Below the pieces are notes generated by a model. That model saw only the letters and a program-made list of their open reading frames with translations. It was not told the origin of the DNA and did no database searches. The translations under genes and the position numbers were made by a program. 64,000 bases of DNA from Haloglomus halophilum. Its GTDB lineage: Archaea > Halobacteriota > Halobacteria > Halobacteriales > Haloarculaceae. This document shows, one piece after another, positions 18,470-25,853 of this stretch. Positions within the stretch are counted from its first letter, which is position 1, and every line of letters starts with the position of its first letter. The stretch spans positions 4,091,149 through 4,155,148 of the forward strand of contig NZ_CP101166.1 of NCBI RefSeq assembly GCF_024298885.1. The letters are read 5' to 3'.

Positions 18470-19291
18470 ATGGCCACCGACGAATCGCCGGCCACCCGGA
18501 TGTACCGCCACCGCCACGACACGCTCGTCACCGAGCGCGGCGACCCGACGGACCCGACGCTGGTCTGTGCCCACGGGACGCTGATGGACCGGACGATGTT
18601 CGACCCGCAGCTCGATGCGCTCTCGGACGACTACCACGTCCTCGCGTACGACCTGCGGGCGCGGACGGAGCACTACACCGGGCCGTACGACCTGTACGAC
18701 CTCGCGGACGACTGCGAGGCCCTGCTCGACGCCCGCGGCATCGACTCGTGTACGCTCGCGGGGATGTCGATGGGCGGATTCACCGCGCTCCGGGTCGCCG
18801 ACCGCTACCCCGAGCGGCTGGACGGCATCGTCATGGTCGACTCCATCGCGCAGCCCCACGAGGAGAGCGACATCGAGCAGTACGGGCAGATGATCGACAC
18901 CGCCCGCGAGATGGGCGAGGTGCCCGAACCGATGGGGGAGACGGTCCGACACATCCTGTTCGGCGCCACCTCCAATCAGGAGCGGACGGACCTCGTCGAC
19001 CGCTGGGTCCAGCGATGGCTCACCTACCCCGGGGAGGCCGTCTACCAGGAGGTCTCCTCGTGGCTCGAACGCCCGGATTTCACCGACGAACTCGCCGACA
19101 TCGAGGTGCCCGTGCTGGCCATCCACGGCGAGGAGGACACCGCGCTGGAGATGGAGAAGGCCGAGGACATGGTCGAACACCTGCCGGACGCGCGACTGGA
19201 ACCGATTCCGGAGGCCGGCCACTCCTCGAACACGGAGAACCCCGAGGCCGCGAACGCCGCCATCCGGGAGTTCCTCGGAGAAGTGTACTGA
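18470..19291 (+). CDS. Alpha/beta-fold hydrolase
   Basis: A 273-residue alpha/beta hydrolase. The oxyanion strand is PTLVCAHGTLMDRTMFDPQL, the nucleophile elbow CTLAGMSMGGFTALRV (Ser in GMSMGG), the acid VPVLAIHGEEDTAL and the base His in IPEAGHSSNTENPEA. The family includes haloperoxidase-like, esterase and enol-lactonase enzymes; the substrate cannot be assigned. The start MATDESPATRMYRHRHD at 18470 fits the length. It is separated from dacZ by a 135-base divergent region. Confidence 0.88.
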   Translation: MATDESPATRMYRHRHDTLVTERGDPTDPTLVCAHGTLMDRTMFDPQLDALSDDYHVLAYDLRARTEHYTGPYDLYDLADDCEALLDARGIDSCTLAGMSMGGFTALRVADRYPERLDGIVMVDSIAQPHEESDIEQYGQMIDTAREMGEVPEPMGETVRHILFGATSNQERTDLVDRWVQRWLTYPGEAVYQEVSSWLERPDFTDELADIEVPVLAIHGEEDTALEMEKAEDMVEHLPDARLEPIPEAGHSSNTENPEAANAAIREFLGEVY

Positions 19292-19321
19292 GAGCTCAGT
19301 GGCGAGCCGGTCCGCAGGATG

Positions 19322-19406
19322 CGGTGGGGATGGGATTTGAACCCATGAGGCGCGAAGCGCCAGTTGCTCTCAAGGCAACCACCTTGGGCCACTCGGTCAC
19401 CCCACC
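19322..19406 (-). tRNA. tRNA-Ser (anticodon UGA)
   Basis: An 85-nt class II tRNA on the minus strand. The acceptor arm is GGTGGGG/CCCCACC, followed by discriminator G73. The anticodon stem GTTGC/GCAAC encloses loop CTTGAGA with anticodon TGA. The variable arm is long (GGCGC-TTC-GCGCC) as in tRNA-Ser, and the T arm is ATGGG-TTCAAAT-CCCAT. The CCA end is not encoded. No intron is seen. Confidence 0.95.
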
Positions 19407-19476
19407 TCGTCCCGGGATAACGCCGGGGGTCGCTAAGACCTGTCGGTGCCGGGCGCGTGGCCGTGGCCCGCGGGGG

Positions 19477-20238
19477 CTACTCCCCCGCGAGTTCCAGCCC
19501 GCCCGAGCCGTCGGCGACGACCGGCAGCCCCGAATCGTCCAGCCAGTCGCCGACGTGCGTGGGTACCGGACGCCCCGCAGCCCGGCGCGTCTCGACCTGC
19601 AGCAGGGCCTCGGCGAGGTCGGCGCCGGTCTCCAGCACCGGGAGCGAGTTCAGGAAGTCCACCTCGTGGCCGGCATCACCAGCGCGGTCCGTCAGCGTGC
19701 GGAGCGCGGGTGGCGTGTACGCTCCCTCGAAGTCGATGGTGTCGGTGAAGCCGGCGAAGTACACCCGGCCCCCGGTCGAGGGGCCGAGGACGACGGGGGT
19801 GCGTCGGAGTTTCATCGCGGCCTCGTCGATCTCCTGCCGCGAGCAGAAGGCGGCCGCCGGCTCGGTCACCGCGGCCGAGGCGACCTCCTCCTGCTCCAGC
19901 AGGTGCGTGACGGTGTTCCCGGCGCGCCCGGCGAACGTCTCGCCGACCTGTACCTCGAACCGCGCCTCGCCCGGTGCGTCGAGCGCCGGTTCGAGGGCGT
20001 CCCGGACCTCTCCCTCGGCGTCCGCGTCCGCGGGAACGTGCTCGTCCGGAATGGCGTCGTCCGGGCGGTAGTTGACCAGCAGGTCGCCGCCGCTCCCCTC
20101 GACGGCGGTACAGACATCCCGTAGGGCAGCCGCGTACAGTTCGGCCACGTCGACCTCGGAGAGGGGCGACGTGTCGACGAGGTCGGGGAAGACGAGGCCG
20201 GGGCGAGGCGGGTCGGCCAGTACGCAGACGACGGTCAT
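19477..20238 (-). CDS. Glycosyltransferase-A-fold/DUF2064-like protein
   Basis: A 253-residue acidic protein. Segments MTVVCVLADPPRPGLVFPDL at the N-terminus, SGGDLLVNYRPDD, and RRTPVVLGPSTGGRVYFAGFTDTIDFEGAY resemble the GT-A-fold DUF2064 (TIGR04282-like) proteins, in which a GP-type motif is followed by a glycine-rich turn. The C-terminal FLNSLPVLETGADLAEALLQVETRRAAG matches the end of that fold. The likely activity would be sugar-nucleotide or nucleotidyl transfer, but I cannot name a substrate. The ATG at 20238 is divergent from a small membrane protein gene 59 bases away. Confidence 0.65.
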   Translation of the reverse strand: MTVVCVLADPPRPGLVFPDLVDTSPLSEVDVAELYAAALRDVCTAVEGSGGDLLVNYRPDDAIPDEHVPADADAEGEVRDALEPALDAPGEARFEVQVGETFAGRAGNTVTHLLEQEEVASAAVTEPAAAFCSRQEIDEAAMKLRRTPVVLGPSTGGRVYFAGFTDTIDFEGAYTPPALRTLTDRAGDAGHEVDFLNSLPVLETGADLAEALLQVETRRAAGRPVPTHVGDWLDDSGLPVVADGSGGLELAGE

Positions 20239-20268
20239 ACCGACGGGTGACGCCGACGAGTCTTGAGT

Positions 20269-20274
20269 TTTATA
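20269..20274 (+). promoter_or_regulatory. Box A (TTTATA) of the small membrane protein gene
   Basis: TTTATA centred about 27 nt before ATG 20298. It marks that ATG as a leaderless start and rules out a GTG at 20247. Confidence 0.6.
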
Positions 20275-20297
20275 CTCCGGCGGCGTCAGCCAGCAGT

Positions 20298-20513
20298 ATG
20301 GACTGGACCCAGCCGCTCGGCTTCCTCTGTGCCCTCGGGGTCGGCCTGACCGTCATCGGCGCACTGCTCTCGCTCGTCACCGGCCCGCTCGCCGGGTCGC
20401 GCGCGGTCGCCGCCATCGCCACCGTCGCCGTCGTCGTCGTCAGCGTGGTTGCGATGGTCGGTATCGGCACGCGCTTCAGCGGCGAGTGGCTGGAGAACAG
20501 CGGCTACTGGTGA
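20298..20513 (+). CDS. Small two-helix membrane protein
   Basis: A 71-residue protein, MDWTQPLGFLCALGVGLTVI onward, with two predicted membrane helices (about residues 8-30 and 36-58) separated by a short polar turn containing GSR, and a polar tail ending SGEWLENSGYW. No family function is known to me. The start at 20298 is fixed by a TATA box 24-29 nt upstream. It has no operon partner; 220 bases of mostly A/T-rich intergenic DNA follow. Confidence 0.7.
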   Translation: MDWTQPLGFLCALGVGLTVIGALLSLVTGPLAGSRAVAAIATVAVVVVSVVAMVGIGTRFSGEWLENSGYW

Positions 20514-20736
20514 GCCTGCTGACCGCATCGACGCAGTTATCGGCGAAGGGCGCCACTATTTCCCATATATCAGATATATATCCAGAAAGCCCAACCATCC
20601 CGCCATATCGGGTGGATATCTCATTGGTGGATAGCTGAGGTGGTTACGAGCGGATTCGGCGACCATCGCCGGACCGTCGACAGGCCGGTAGTGGAGCGGT
20701 TCCAAGACTTATGCCGGGCCGTCGACAGACCCCGAT
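20514..20736. promoter_or_regulatory. Intergenic region with a tandem GTCGAC-centred repeat before the lipoprotein
   Basis: The first part (about 20550-20640) is A/T-rich, with runs such as CATATATCAGATATATATCC. The second part holds two 18-base copies of CCGG(A/G)CCGTCGACAG(G/A)CC at 20669-20686 and 20714-20731, 16 of 18 bases identical and 45 bases apart. The second copy ends five bases before the lipoprotein ATG and just after a weak CTTATG box (about 20707-20712). The placement suggests an operator, but no regulator is known. Confidence 0.4.
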
Positions 20737-21186
20737 ATGCGATTCGAAGCCCTCCTGCTGGCGGCACTCCTGTTGCTGGCCGGTTGCAGCGGATTCATCG
20801 GCGGCACACCGACAGCGACCTCTGACGGGGCCGACGAGCCGGTCCGGTACGGCATCGCGGTCCAGAGCGACTACCCCGACGAGCAGACGTTCGGCGTCCG
20901 CGTCCGCGACGGCGAGTCGACGTTGTTGAACCGCTCGAAGCAGCTCGCGGGCGGCGAGCGGTGGCACGTCGTCAATCTGAGCGCCGAGAACTACGGCGAC
21001 AGGGAGTACGAACTGCAGCTCCTCGTGGACGGTGAGGTGCGCGGCACCTCGTCGTTCAGCTTCCGGGAGTCCGAGAACGTCGAGCGACGGAGCGGCGCGA
21101 CGCTACTGGTTCAGGGCCCATCGTCGGCCGAGACCCACGTCTGCGGCGGGAACGTGACCTGCTACCGGACGGCGGTGGACGGGTAG
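20737..21186 (+). CDS. Putative lipoprotein
   Basis: A 149-residue exported protein. The signal peptide MRFEALLLAALLLLAGCSG ends in a lipobox (LAGC, Cys17), so the mature protein is probably lipid-anchored outside the cell. A Thr/Ser-rich linker is followed by a beta-rich domain (VRYGIAVQSDYPDEQTFGVRVRD, YELQLLVDGEVRGTSSFSF) and two late cysteines (HVCGGNVTCYRT) that could form a disulfide. I do not recognise the family. It converges on the R2lox gene, which ends seven bases downstream. Confidence 0.72.
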   Translation: MRFEALLLAALLLLAGCSGFIGGTPTATSDGADEPVRYGIAVQSDYPDEQTFGVRVRDGESTLLNRSKQLAGGERWHVVNLSAENYGDREYELQLLVDGEVRGTSSFSFRESENVERRSGATLLVQGPSSAETHVCGGNVTCYRTAVDG

Positions 21187-21193
21187 GCCGGGC

Positions 21194-22162
21194 TCAGTCG
21201 GCGCCGACCCGGTCGGCGCCCTCGATGTGGACCAGTTCCTCGACCGGCGGCAGCTCGGCGTCCCGAGAGGTGATGATCTCGATACGCTTGGAGAGCTTCT
21301 CGCTGGCGTACTCGACCAGCGGCGTCGAATCGAAGTCGGTGTCGTACTGGTCGTCGTCGACGACGCCCGCGATGTGGGGGAGGAGTTCCTGCAGCGTCTC
21401 CTGGATGAGTGCCTCGTCCACGTCCCCGTTCTCGACGTGCTGTTCGACCTTGTGCATCCCGAACCCGACGTGACGGCCCTCGTCGGAGCGGATGCGCGTG
21501 ATGCCCTCGATGAGGCCGTCGAGCATCGTCTGCTCGCGGTCCTCGTCCTCGAACTGCTCGAACTCCGGGCCCGTATCCGAGTACTGGGCCTGGTAGCCGT
21601 AGTAGGCTGTCTGCGCGAGGACGGACTCGACGGCGAGGTGGTAGTGGCAGTAGGCGATGACGCGGTTCCGAACCGTGTTCTCGCCGTCCTCGAGCAGTTT
21701 GTGCATCGCGGCCTCGGTCCTGTCGAACAGCTGCTCGTAGGCCTCGTTGAAGAACTCGTCCGCCGTCGGCGGGAGCCGCTCGATACCCCGGGCCTCCGCG
21801 ACCGGGTCGATGACCTCGCGCCAGTAGCGGTCGAAGAAGACCGCGTGTTTCGCCTCCTCGTAGATCTGACTGGAGACGAACATCTGGTCGTTGATGTCGT
21901 CGAGCGCGATGGCCAGCGGCGCGAGGTCCTCGGTCACGGCCTCCTCGCCGGCGCCGAACTTCGCGATGGAGGAACGGAAGCCACGGAACTCCTCGTCGGT
22001 CCAGTCCGAATCGAGGATACGCTCGCGGTCCTGTTCGAGCAGTTCTCCCGGGATGTCCTCGTACGGGTCCCAGTGCCGGTAGACGGCGTTCTTGAAGTAC
22101 CCACCCGCGAACGAGTCGGGGTCCAGTCGCATCGTCCGCTCGCTGTCCGCGTAGCGTGACAT
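21194..22162 (-). CDS. R2-like ligand-binding oxidase (R2lox)
   Basis: A 322-residue ferritin-like diiron/Mn-Fe protein. Metal ligands fit the R2lox pattern: Glu73 in GEEAVTEDL, Glu103 and His106 in YEEAKH, Glu179 in YHLAVES, and Glu228 and His231 in DEGRH. Two residues separate R2lox from nucleotide-reductase R2: Val76 (EEAV) and Tyr174 (YHLAVE, five before the ligand Glu), which in characterised R2lox form a Val-Tyr ether cross-link. It probably binds a long-chain fatty acid and activates O2; the physiological substrate is unknown. Automatic annotation often calls these ribonucleotide reductase small chain. A TATTTAA box lies about 55 nt upstream. Confidence 0.83.
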   Translation of the reverse strand: MSRYADSERTMRLDPDSFAGGYFKNAVYRHWDPYEDIPGELLEQDRERILDSDWTDEEFRGFRSSIAKFGAGEEAVTEDLAPLAIALDDINDQMFVSSQIYEEAKHAVFFDRYWREVIDPVAEARGIERLPPTADEFFNEAYEQLFDRTEAAMHKLLEDGENTVRNRVIAYCHYHLAVESVLAQTAYYGYQAQYSDTGPEFEQFEDEDREQTMLDGLIEGITRIRSDEGRHVGFGMHKVEQHVENGDVDEALIQETLQELLPHIAGVVDDDQYDTDFDSTPLVEYASEKLSKRIEIITSRDAELPPVEELVHIEGADRVGAD

Positions 22163-22302
22163 ACCCTCACGTACGGTGTGGCCAGCATCAAGCCTTCGCC
22201 GTGTAATCGAGAGTGGTTAAATACAGAGCGGCGATATCCGGGTTTCCACCGACATTCGGGTCTTCTGACCGCTGATACCCGGGATGGAGTCCCGACGGAC
22301 TC

Positions 22303-22770
22303 TCAGTCGGCGTCCCCGTCGGCGAGGTCGGTGAACGTCTCCCGGGCGTTCTCGATGGCGGTCTCGCGCTTCGCGGGGTATGCCTCGACCTTCGCGCGGA
22401 GGGTGATGCCCTCGCCGAGTTCCGTGCGACCGCCGAACGCGGCCTGCTTGTCCAGCGAGAGGAAGAAGGAGCAGTTGTCGTCGACCCGGTCGTCGAGTTC
22501 GTCGAGGACCCGGTCCATCGCGTCGGCCTCGGCCAGCACGGAGAGGACGTGGCGGATGTCGTCGGCCCGCTCCAGTCGCGTCGAGAACACGAGGATGCGG
22601 TCGCCGTTGAACCCCTCCGTCTCCGTCCGCTCCAGCTCCGGCGGGTCCCGCGGGTCGTCGTCGCCCCGCTCGGGGAGGAAGTGGTCGAGCGCGTCCGCCA
22701 CGCGGTGCTCGTCCTCGGTCGCGTAGCAGAACGTCCGCAGTTCGACGTAGTGGAAGGGGACCGACGCCAT
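22303..22770 (-). CDS. RNA-binding protein of the archaeal exosome-associated COG1325 type
   Basis: A 155-residue protein starting MASVPFHYVELRTFCYATED, the opening of the archaeal COG1325 proteins, which are described as predicted exosome subunits or RNA-binding proteins. The pattern continues with VADALDHFLP, GFNGDRILVFSTRLERADDIRHVL and DDNCSFFLSLDKQAAFGG. It probably binds structured RNA in RNA processing or decay. The start at 22770 was chosen on this N-terminus. It follows a 73-residue protein gene by only ten bases on the same strand, so the two are likely co-transcribed. Confidence 0.82.
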   Translation of the reverse strand: MASVPFHYVELRTFCYATEDEHRVADALDHFLPERGDDDPRDPPELERTETEGFNGDRILVFSTRLERADDIRHVLSVLAEADAMDRVLDELDDRVDDNCSFFLSLDKQAAFGGRTELGEGITLRAKVEAYPAKRETAIENARETFTDLADGDAD

Positions 22771-22780
22771 CGGGGGCTCG

Positions 22781-23002
22781 CTACTCCGCCTCGTCGTCGT
22801 CCTCGGCACCGCCGACCTCCTCGTCGGGCGCCGCCTCGATGGCGTCCTCGGAGATGCCGGCTTCCTGGCCGTCCTCGAACTGGATCATGTAGGTCGCGTC
22901 GCCGAACATCGTCTCGGAGACCTGCGAAACCTCACCGACCTGCCCGTCGTACTCGCTGTGTTCGTCGTTCAGCACGACCGTGTCGCCCTTCTCGAAGCTC
23001 AT
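22781..23002 (-). CDS. Small acidic KOW-like protein
   Basis: A 73-residue protein, MSFEKGDTVVLNDEHSEYDG, then QVGEVSQVSETMFGDATYMIQFEDGQEAGI and a very acidic tail. The first 50 residues have the shape of a small beta-barrel (KOW/SH3-like, as in DUF1918-type proteins), which could bind nucleic acid or protein. A GTTTTTGCG box about 28 nt before ATG 23002 suggests it opens the transcript that also carries the exosome-associated gene. A codon 33 nt upstream is rejected because it overlaps the promoter. Confidence 0.7.
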   Translation of the reverse strand: MSFEKGDTVVLNDEHSEYDGQVGEVSQVSETMFGDATYMIQFEDGQEAGISEDAIEAAPDEEVGGAEDDDEAE

Positions 23003-23173
23003 GCCCGCGAGTTCTCCACGGCGGCGCAAAAACACGTTGGTTCACGGCGCACCCGTCGACGGCGCGGACCCACACCGACGGTATCGGAGCCGACGAGCGG
23101 GCCGGCGATGGGCGCACCGGAAGCACCGGCGACTGTCGAACGGTTTTTGCGACGGCATGTCGTACCCGTGGCC

Positions 23174-23269
23174 ATGCACTCCCTCGTTCGCCCTCTCTCG
23201 CGGTCCGCGACCGCGGGACCTCCGCCAGCGTCGCCGCCGAGACGGTCCACCAGACGCGGGGGGGTCTGA
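23174..23269 (+). CDS. Possible leader mini-ORF (31 residues) before the Nudix gene
   Basis: ATG 23174 lies about 28 nt after a GGTTTTTGCG box. Its frame ends in a TGA that overlaps the Nudix ATG by one base (TGATG). The peptide is Arg/Pro/Ser-rich, which is what random GC-rich sequence gives, so the evidence is positional only. If real, it would couple translation of the Nudix gene to an upstream leader. The alternative is a plain 95-nt 5' leader. Confidence 0.25.
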   Translation: MHSLVRPLSRSATAGPPPASPPRRSTRRGGV

Positions 23270-23832
23270 TGGCCCTCGACGACCTGTGGTATCTCGCCGA
23301 CGAGGCCGACCAGCACGCCGAGCAGGCCTACCACCGGCTCCGCGAGCACCACGACGGCTTCCTCGAACGGACCCGCGAGAAACACGTCTCCCGCGGTCGC
23401 TTCCGGACGCTCGCGCGCCGCATCCGTGAGACCGGTACCCCGTACGGCGCCCACACCATCGTCTACCGTCCCTCGGGGCAGCTCCTGCTCGTCCGCCACG
23501 ACGCCGTCGACATGTGGGTGCTCCCGGGCGGCGAGGTGGACCCGGGCGAATCCTTCCAGGAGACGGCCCGCCGCGAGCTCGCAGAGGAGGCCGGTATCGA
23601 GGCCGACTACGAGGGGCTCGGCGTGCTCGGCCGCGTGGAGGTCAGTGCCGGGAGCTACGACACGTGGGGGGTGCTCCCGGTGTACGCCGCCCGGGCGGCG
23701 GCGACCGGCGCGGAGCCACAGGTCCGGGACCCGGACGGCGAGATCAGTGACGCCCGCTGGTTCGACCGGCTCCCGGAGGACACGCGCGACCGCGACATCC
23801 TCCACGCCTGGCGCAGGACGTGGCTCGACTGA
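23269..23832 (+). CDS. Nudix hydrolase
   Basis: A 187-residue protein. An N-terminal helical extension (about 1-60, LWYLADEADQHAEQAYHRLREHHDGFL) precedes a Nudix domain. The Nudix box is complete: GGEVDPGESFQETARRELAEEAGIEA (G-x5-E-x7-REUxEExGU, broken here to state the pattern). It should hydrolyse a nucleoside diphosphate linked to another moiety with Mg2+; the substrate is unknown. The start MALDDLWYLADEADQHAE at 23269 follows a 266-base intergenic region that is divergent with the KOW-like gene. Confidence 0.88.
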   Translation: MALDDLWYLADEADQHAEQAYHRLREHHDGFLERTREKHVSRGRFRTLARRIRETGTPYGAHTIVYRPSGQLLLVRHDAVDMWVLPGGEVDPGESFQETARRELAEEAGIEADYEGLGVLGRVEVSAGSYDTWGVLPVYAARAAATGAEPQVRDPDGEISDARWFDRLPEDTRDRDILHAWRRTWLD

Positions 23833-23847
23833 CGGAGACGGTCGCCG

Positions 23848-24240
23848 TTACCGGAGGCCCGCGCGTGACACCAGCACCCCGTCGCGGCTGACCGCGACAC
23901 GGACGTAGCCGCGGACGCCACTGCCGTCCTTCGCGGATGGGAACGTCAGGGTCCGCTCAGAGCTGTCGCCGTCGACGGCCGCACGGACCCGGAACTCACC
24001 GGCCCCCGCCATGACCACGGCCGAGGTCTCGCGGGAGCCAGAGGGGACCGTGAACGTCCGGTCGAGTAGCGACTCGGCGCCGGCCGTGGTGACCTGCACG
24101 TCGACTGCTTTCTCGAAGTTCGTCTGGTTGAACAGGTGGACGGCCCCGTCGGGGGGTCCCTCGGCCTCCTGGCTGCACCCCGCAGTCAGGAGCGTTCCAG
24201 CCGCGAGACCGCCCAGTACTGCCCTGCGCGTCGGGCGCAT
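23848..24240 (-). CDS. Tat-type lipoprotein
   Basis: A 130-residue exported protein with a twin-arginine-like signal (PTRRAVLGGLAAGTLLTAGC) that ends in a lipobox cysteine at residue 22, the usual haloarchaeal Tat-lipoprotein design. The mature part is small and beta-rich (VHLFNQTNFEKAVDVQVTT, ETSAVVMAGAGEFRVRAAVDG). I recognise no family. It overlaps the stop of the upstream TIM-barrel gene by one base (24240), so the two form an operon. Confidence 0.75.
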   Translation of the reverse strand: MRPTRRAVLGGLAAGTLLTAGCSQEAEGPPDGAVHLFNQTNFEKAVDVQVTTAGAESLLDRTFTVPSGSRETSAVVMAGAGEFRVRAAVDGDSSERTLTFPSAKDGSGVRGYVRVAVSRDGVLVSRAGLR

Positions 24241-25082
24241 TACGGATCGGAGCTGTGGTCGACACCCGGGCGTGACTCGGCGTCCATCCGGCGGAGCGTC
24301 GCCCGCGCCTGCGAGGCGTCGTAGCCGAACAGCACCCGGTCGCCGTACTCACCGGCGACGCGGACGGCCTTCGTGAGGTCGTCGAGGTCGACGTTGACGG
24401 CGTACAGCTCGACGGAGAACGGCGTGTCCAGTTCCGCACACCGGTCGGCCCACGCGGAGGCGAGGATCTCCAGCCAGTAGGTCGTCGAGTACGCCATGTC
24501 GTAGATTGGGACGACGAACTCGTCGACGTACTCGGCGAGCGCATCGAGGTCGAGCCCGCTCCGCTCGTACAGGTGGCCGGGGTAGGGGTCGGGATAGACG
24601 GTGAGGTAGAGGTCGCCGGGGACGTGCTCGCGGGCCGTGGCGACGAAGTCCGTGATGACCTCGGCGCGCCACGCCTCGCGCTCCTCGAAGCCACTGTCGG
24701 CGAACGCCGCGTCACAGCGGTCACAGTGGCAGTACTCCGCGCGCGGCCAGCCCACGTCGTCGAGGCGGACGTCGCCGTTCACCTCGGCACAGTCCTCGAC
24801 GATGTCGAGCAGGCCGCGCTTGTAGTCCGCGACGGAGGGGTCGATGTAGTCCCAGTCGAAGTAGTCGCGCTCGCGGGTGGCCTTGCGCCCCGCGGGGTCC
24901 TCGGGAACGAGGTCCGGATTCCCGGTGGCGGCGGCGTTGTCGGCGAAGCAGGACACCATGTTGACCGCTCCGGCCTCGGGCTCGGAGGGTTTGCCGGCGA
25001 CGGACTTCACCTCGTAGAACCCGACATCGAACTCCGGCCACTCCAGCTCCTCGGCGTTGCGCGTGACGACCCCGTACTCCAT
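24240..25082 (-). CDS. TIM-barrel, glycoside-hydrolase-like protein
   Basis: A 280-residue acidic protein with a TIM-barrel feel. It has beta-strand/Asp or Glu patterns such as VRLDDVGWPRAEYCHCDRCD, LYLTVYPDPYPGHLYERSGLD, EFVVPIYDMAYSTTYWLEI, FSVELYAVNVDLDDL and DRVLFGYDASQA. This pattern, including the YCHC..C cysteine cluster near the active face, is like putative glycosyl-hydrolase (GHL/DUF4015-type) barrels. There is no signal peptide. A glycosidase role is an inference, and catalytic residues are not assigned. It is translationally coupled to the lipoprotein downstream. Confidence 0.6.
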   Translation of the reverse strand: MEYGVVTRNAEELEWPEFDVGFYEVKSVAGKPSEPEAGAVNMVSCFADNAAATGNPDLVPEDPAGRKATRERDYFDWDYIDPSVADYKRGLLDIVEDCAEVNGDVRLDDVGWPRAEYCHCDRCDAAFADSGFEEREAWRAEVITDFVATAREHVPGDLYLTVYPDPYPGHLYERSGLDLDALAEYVDEFVVPIYDMAYSTTYWLEILASAWADRCAELDTPFSVELYAVNVDLDDLTKAVRVAGEYGDRVLFGYDASQARATLRRMDAESRPGVDHSSDP

Positions 25083-25172
25083 ACCCGTCGGTGGCGGGGG
25101 CGGACGGTAAGTAGTGTCGTTCGCCGGCGCGGGCAGGGACCCGGCGCCGGGAGCGGTGCGGGAGCGTCGGCC

Positions 25173-25241
25173 CTACCGGCGCACGAGGTAGATGGCGACG
25201 ACTGCGAGCAGGACCACCGCGGCAAGCACCTTCTTGGACAT
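25173..25241 (-). CDS. 22-residue single-helix membrane microprotein
   Basis: A 23-codon frame, ATG at 25241 to TAG at 25173, encodes MSKKVLAAVVLLAVVAIYLV followed by two arginines. It has a positive N-terminus (KK), a hydrophobic helix of about 15-16 residues and a positive C-terminus (RR), a textbook minimal membrane anchor. A TTATGT box is centred about 26 nt before the ATG, so it would be leaderless. Codons are GC-rich as in true genes. It is too short for ordinary gene callers. Function is unknown; it lies between the TIM-barrel gene and the gene at 25374. Confidence 0.5.
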   Translation of the reverse strand: MSKKVLAAVVLLAVVAIYLVRR

Positions 25242-25373
25242 AGTTGATGGGTCGTCGGGTCGTAACATAATCCTTGTGGAGGATTCACTCATCGGTCACG
25301 TCGCATCCACCGGTCGCGTCGAACTCGTCGGTCGCCCGCGTCCCTTTTCACGCCGAGCGATGTATCGGCGCCC

Positions 25374-25853
25374 ATGAGCAGTGCCAACCGGAGCGACGTG
25401 CCGCCGGAGACGGTCGGCGTCTCCCTCGAACCGGAGGGCGTCGAGGTGACCTACACCGACGGCCGGTCGGTGTTCTACCACGGCGTCCCGGAGCGGGCCG
25501 AGGAGCGGGTCGTCTCCGCCCCCGGCAAGGAGGTCCACGTCCTCGTCACGGACCCGACCGAGACGGAGGGCGTCATCGTGTACGTCAACGACCGGAAGAC
25601 CGACGACGAGATCCTCGAATCGACCGGTGTCGGCCGGGTCATCCTGGAGCGCGGGGAGACCGACGCCATCTTCCCCGGTGTCGAGGCCACCAACCAGGGG
25701 TACCGTGTCGAGGTGGCCGCCGACCCCGAACAGGCCCGCGGCCGCGTGTTCGTCTTCGTCGAGGACGAGCTCTCCGAGCAGGCCTACGAGATCGTCGCGC
25801 CCGACGGCGAGGGCGCCGCCGACGGGAGTGCGCCGGGCGACGGAGCCGAGTGA
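25374..25853 (+). CDS. Haloarchaeal conserved protein (probably DUF5796)
   Basis: A 159-residue acidic, beta-rich protein with the segments VGVSLEPEGVEVTYTDGRSVFYHGVPE, GVIVYVNDRKTDDEILESTGVGRVILE and AIFPGVEATNQGYRVEVAAD. I recognise it as a widespread haloarchaeal family, from memory DUF5796, with no known function. Its stop overlaps the next ATG by one base (TGATG), making a two-gene operon. Confidence 0.78.
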   Translation: MSSANRSDVPPETVGVSLEPEGVEVTYTDGRSVFYHGVPERAEERVVSAPGKEVHVLVTDPTETEGVIVYVNDRKTDDEILESTGVGRVILERGETDAIFPGVEATNQGYRVEVAADPEQARGRVFVFVEDELSEQAYEIVAPDGEGAADGSAPGDGAE

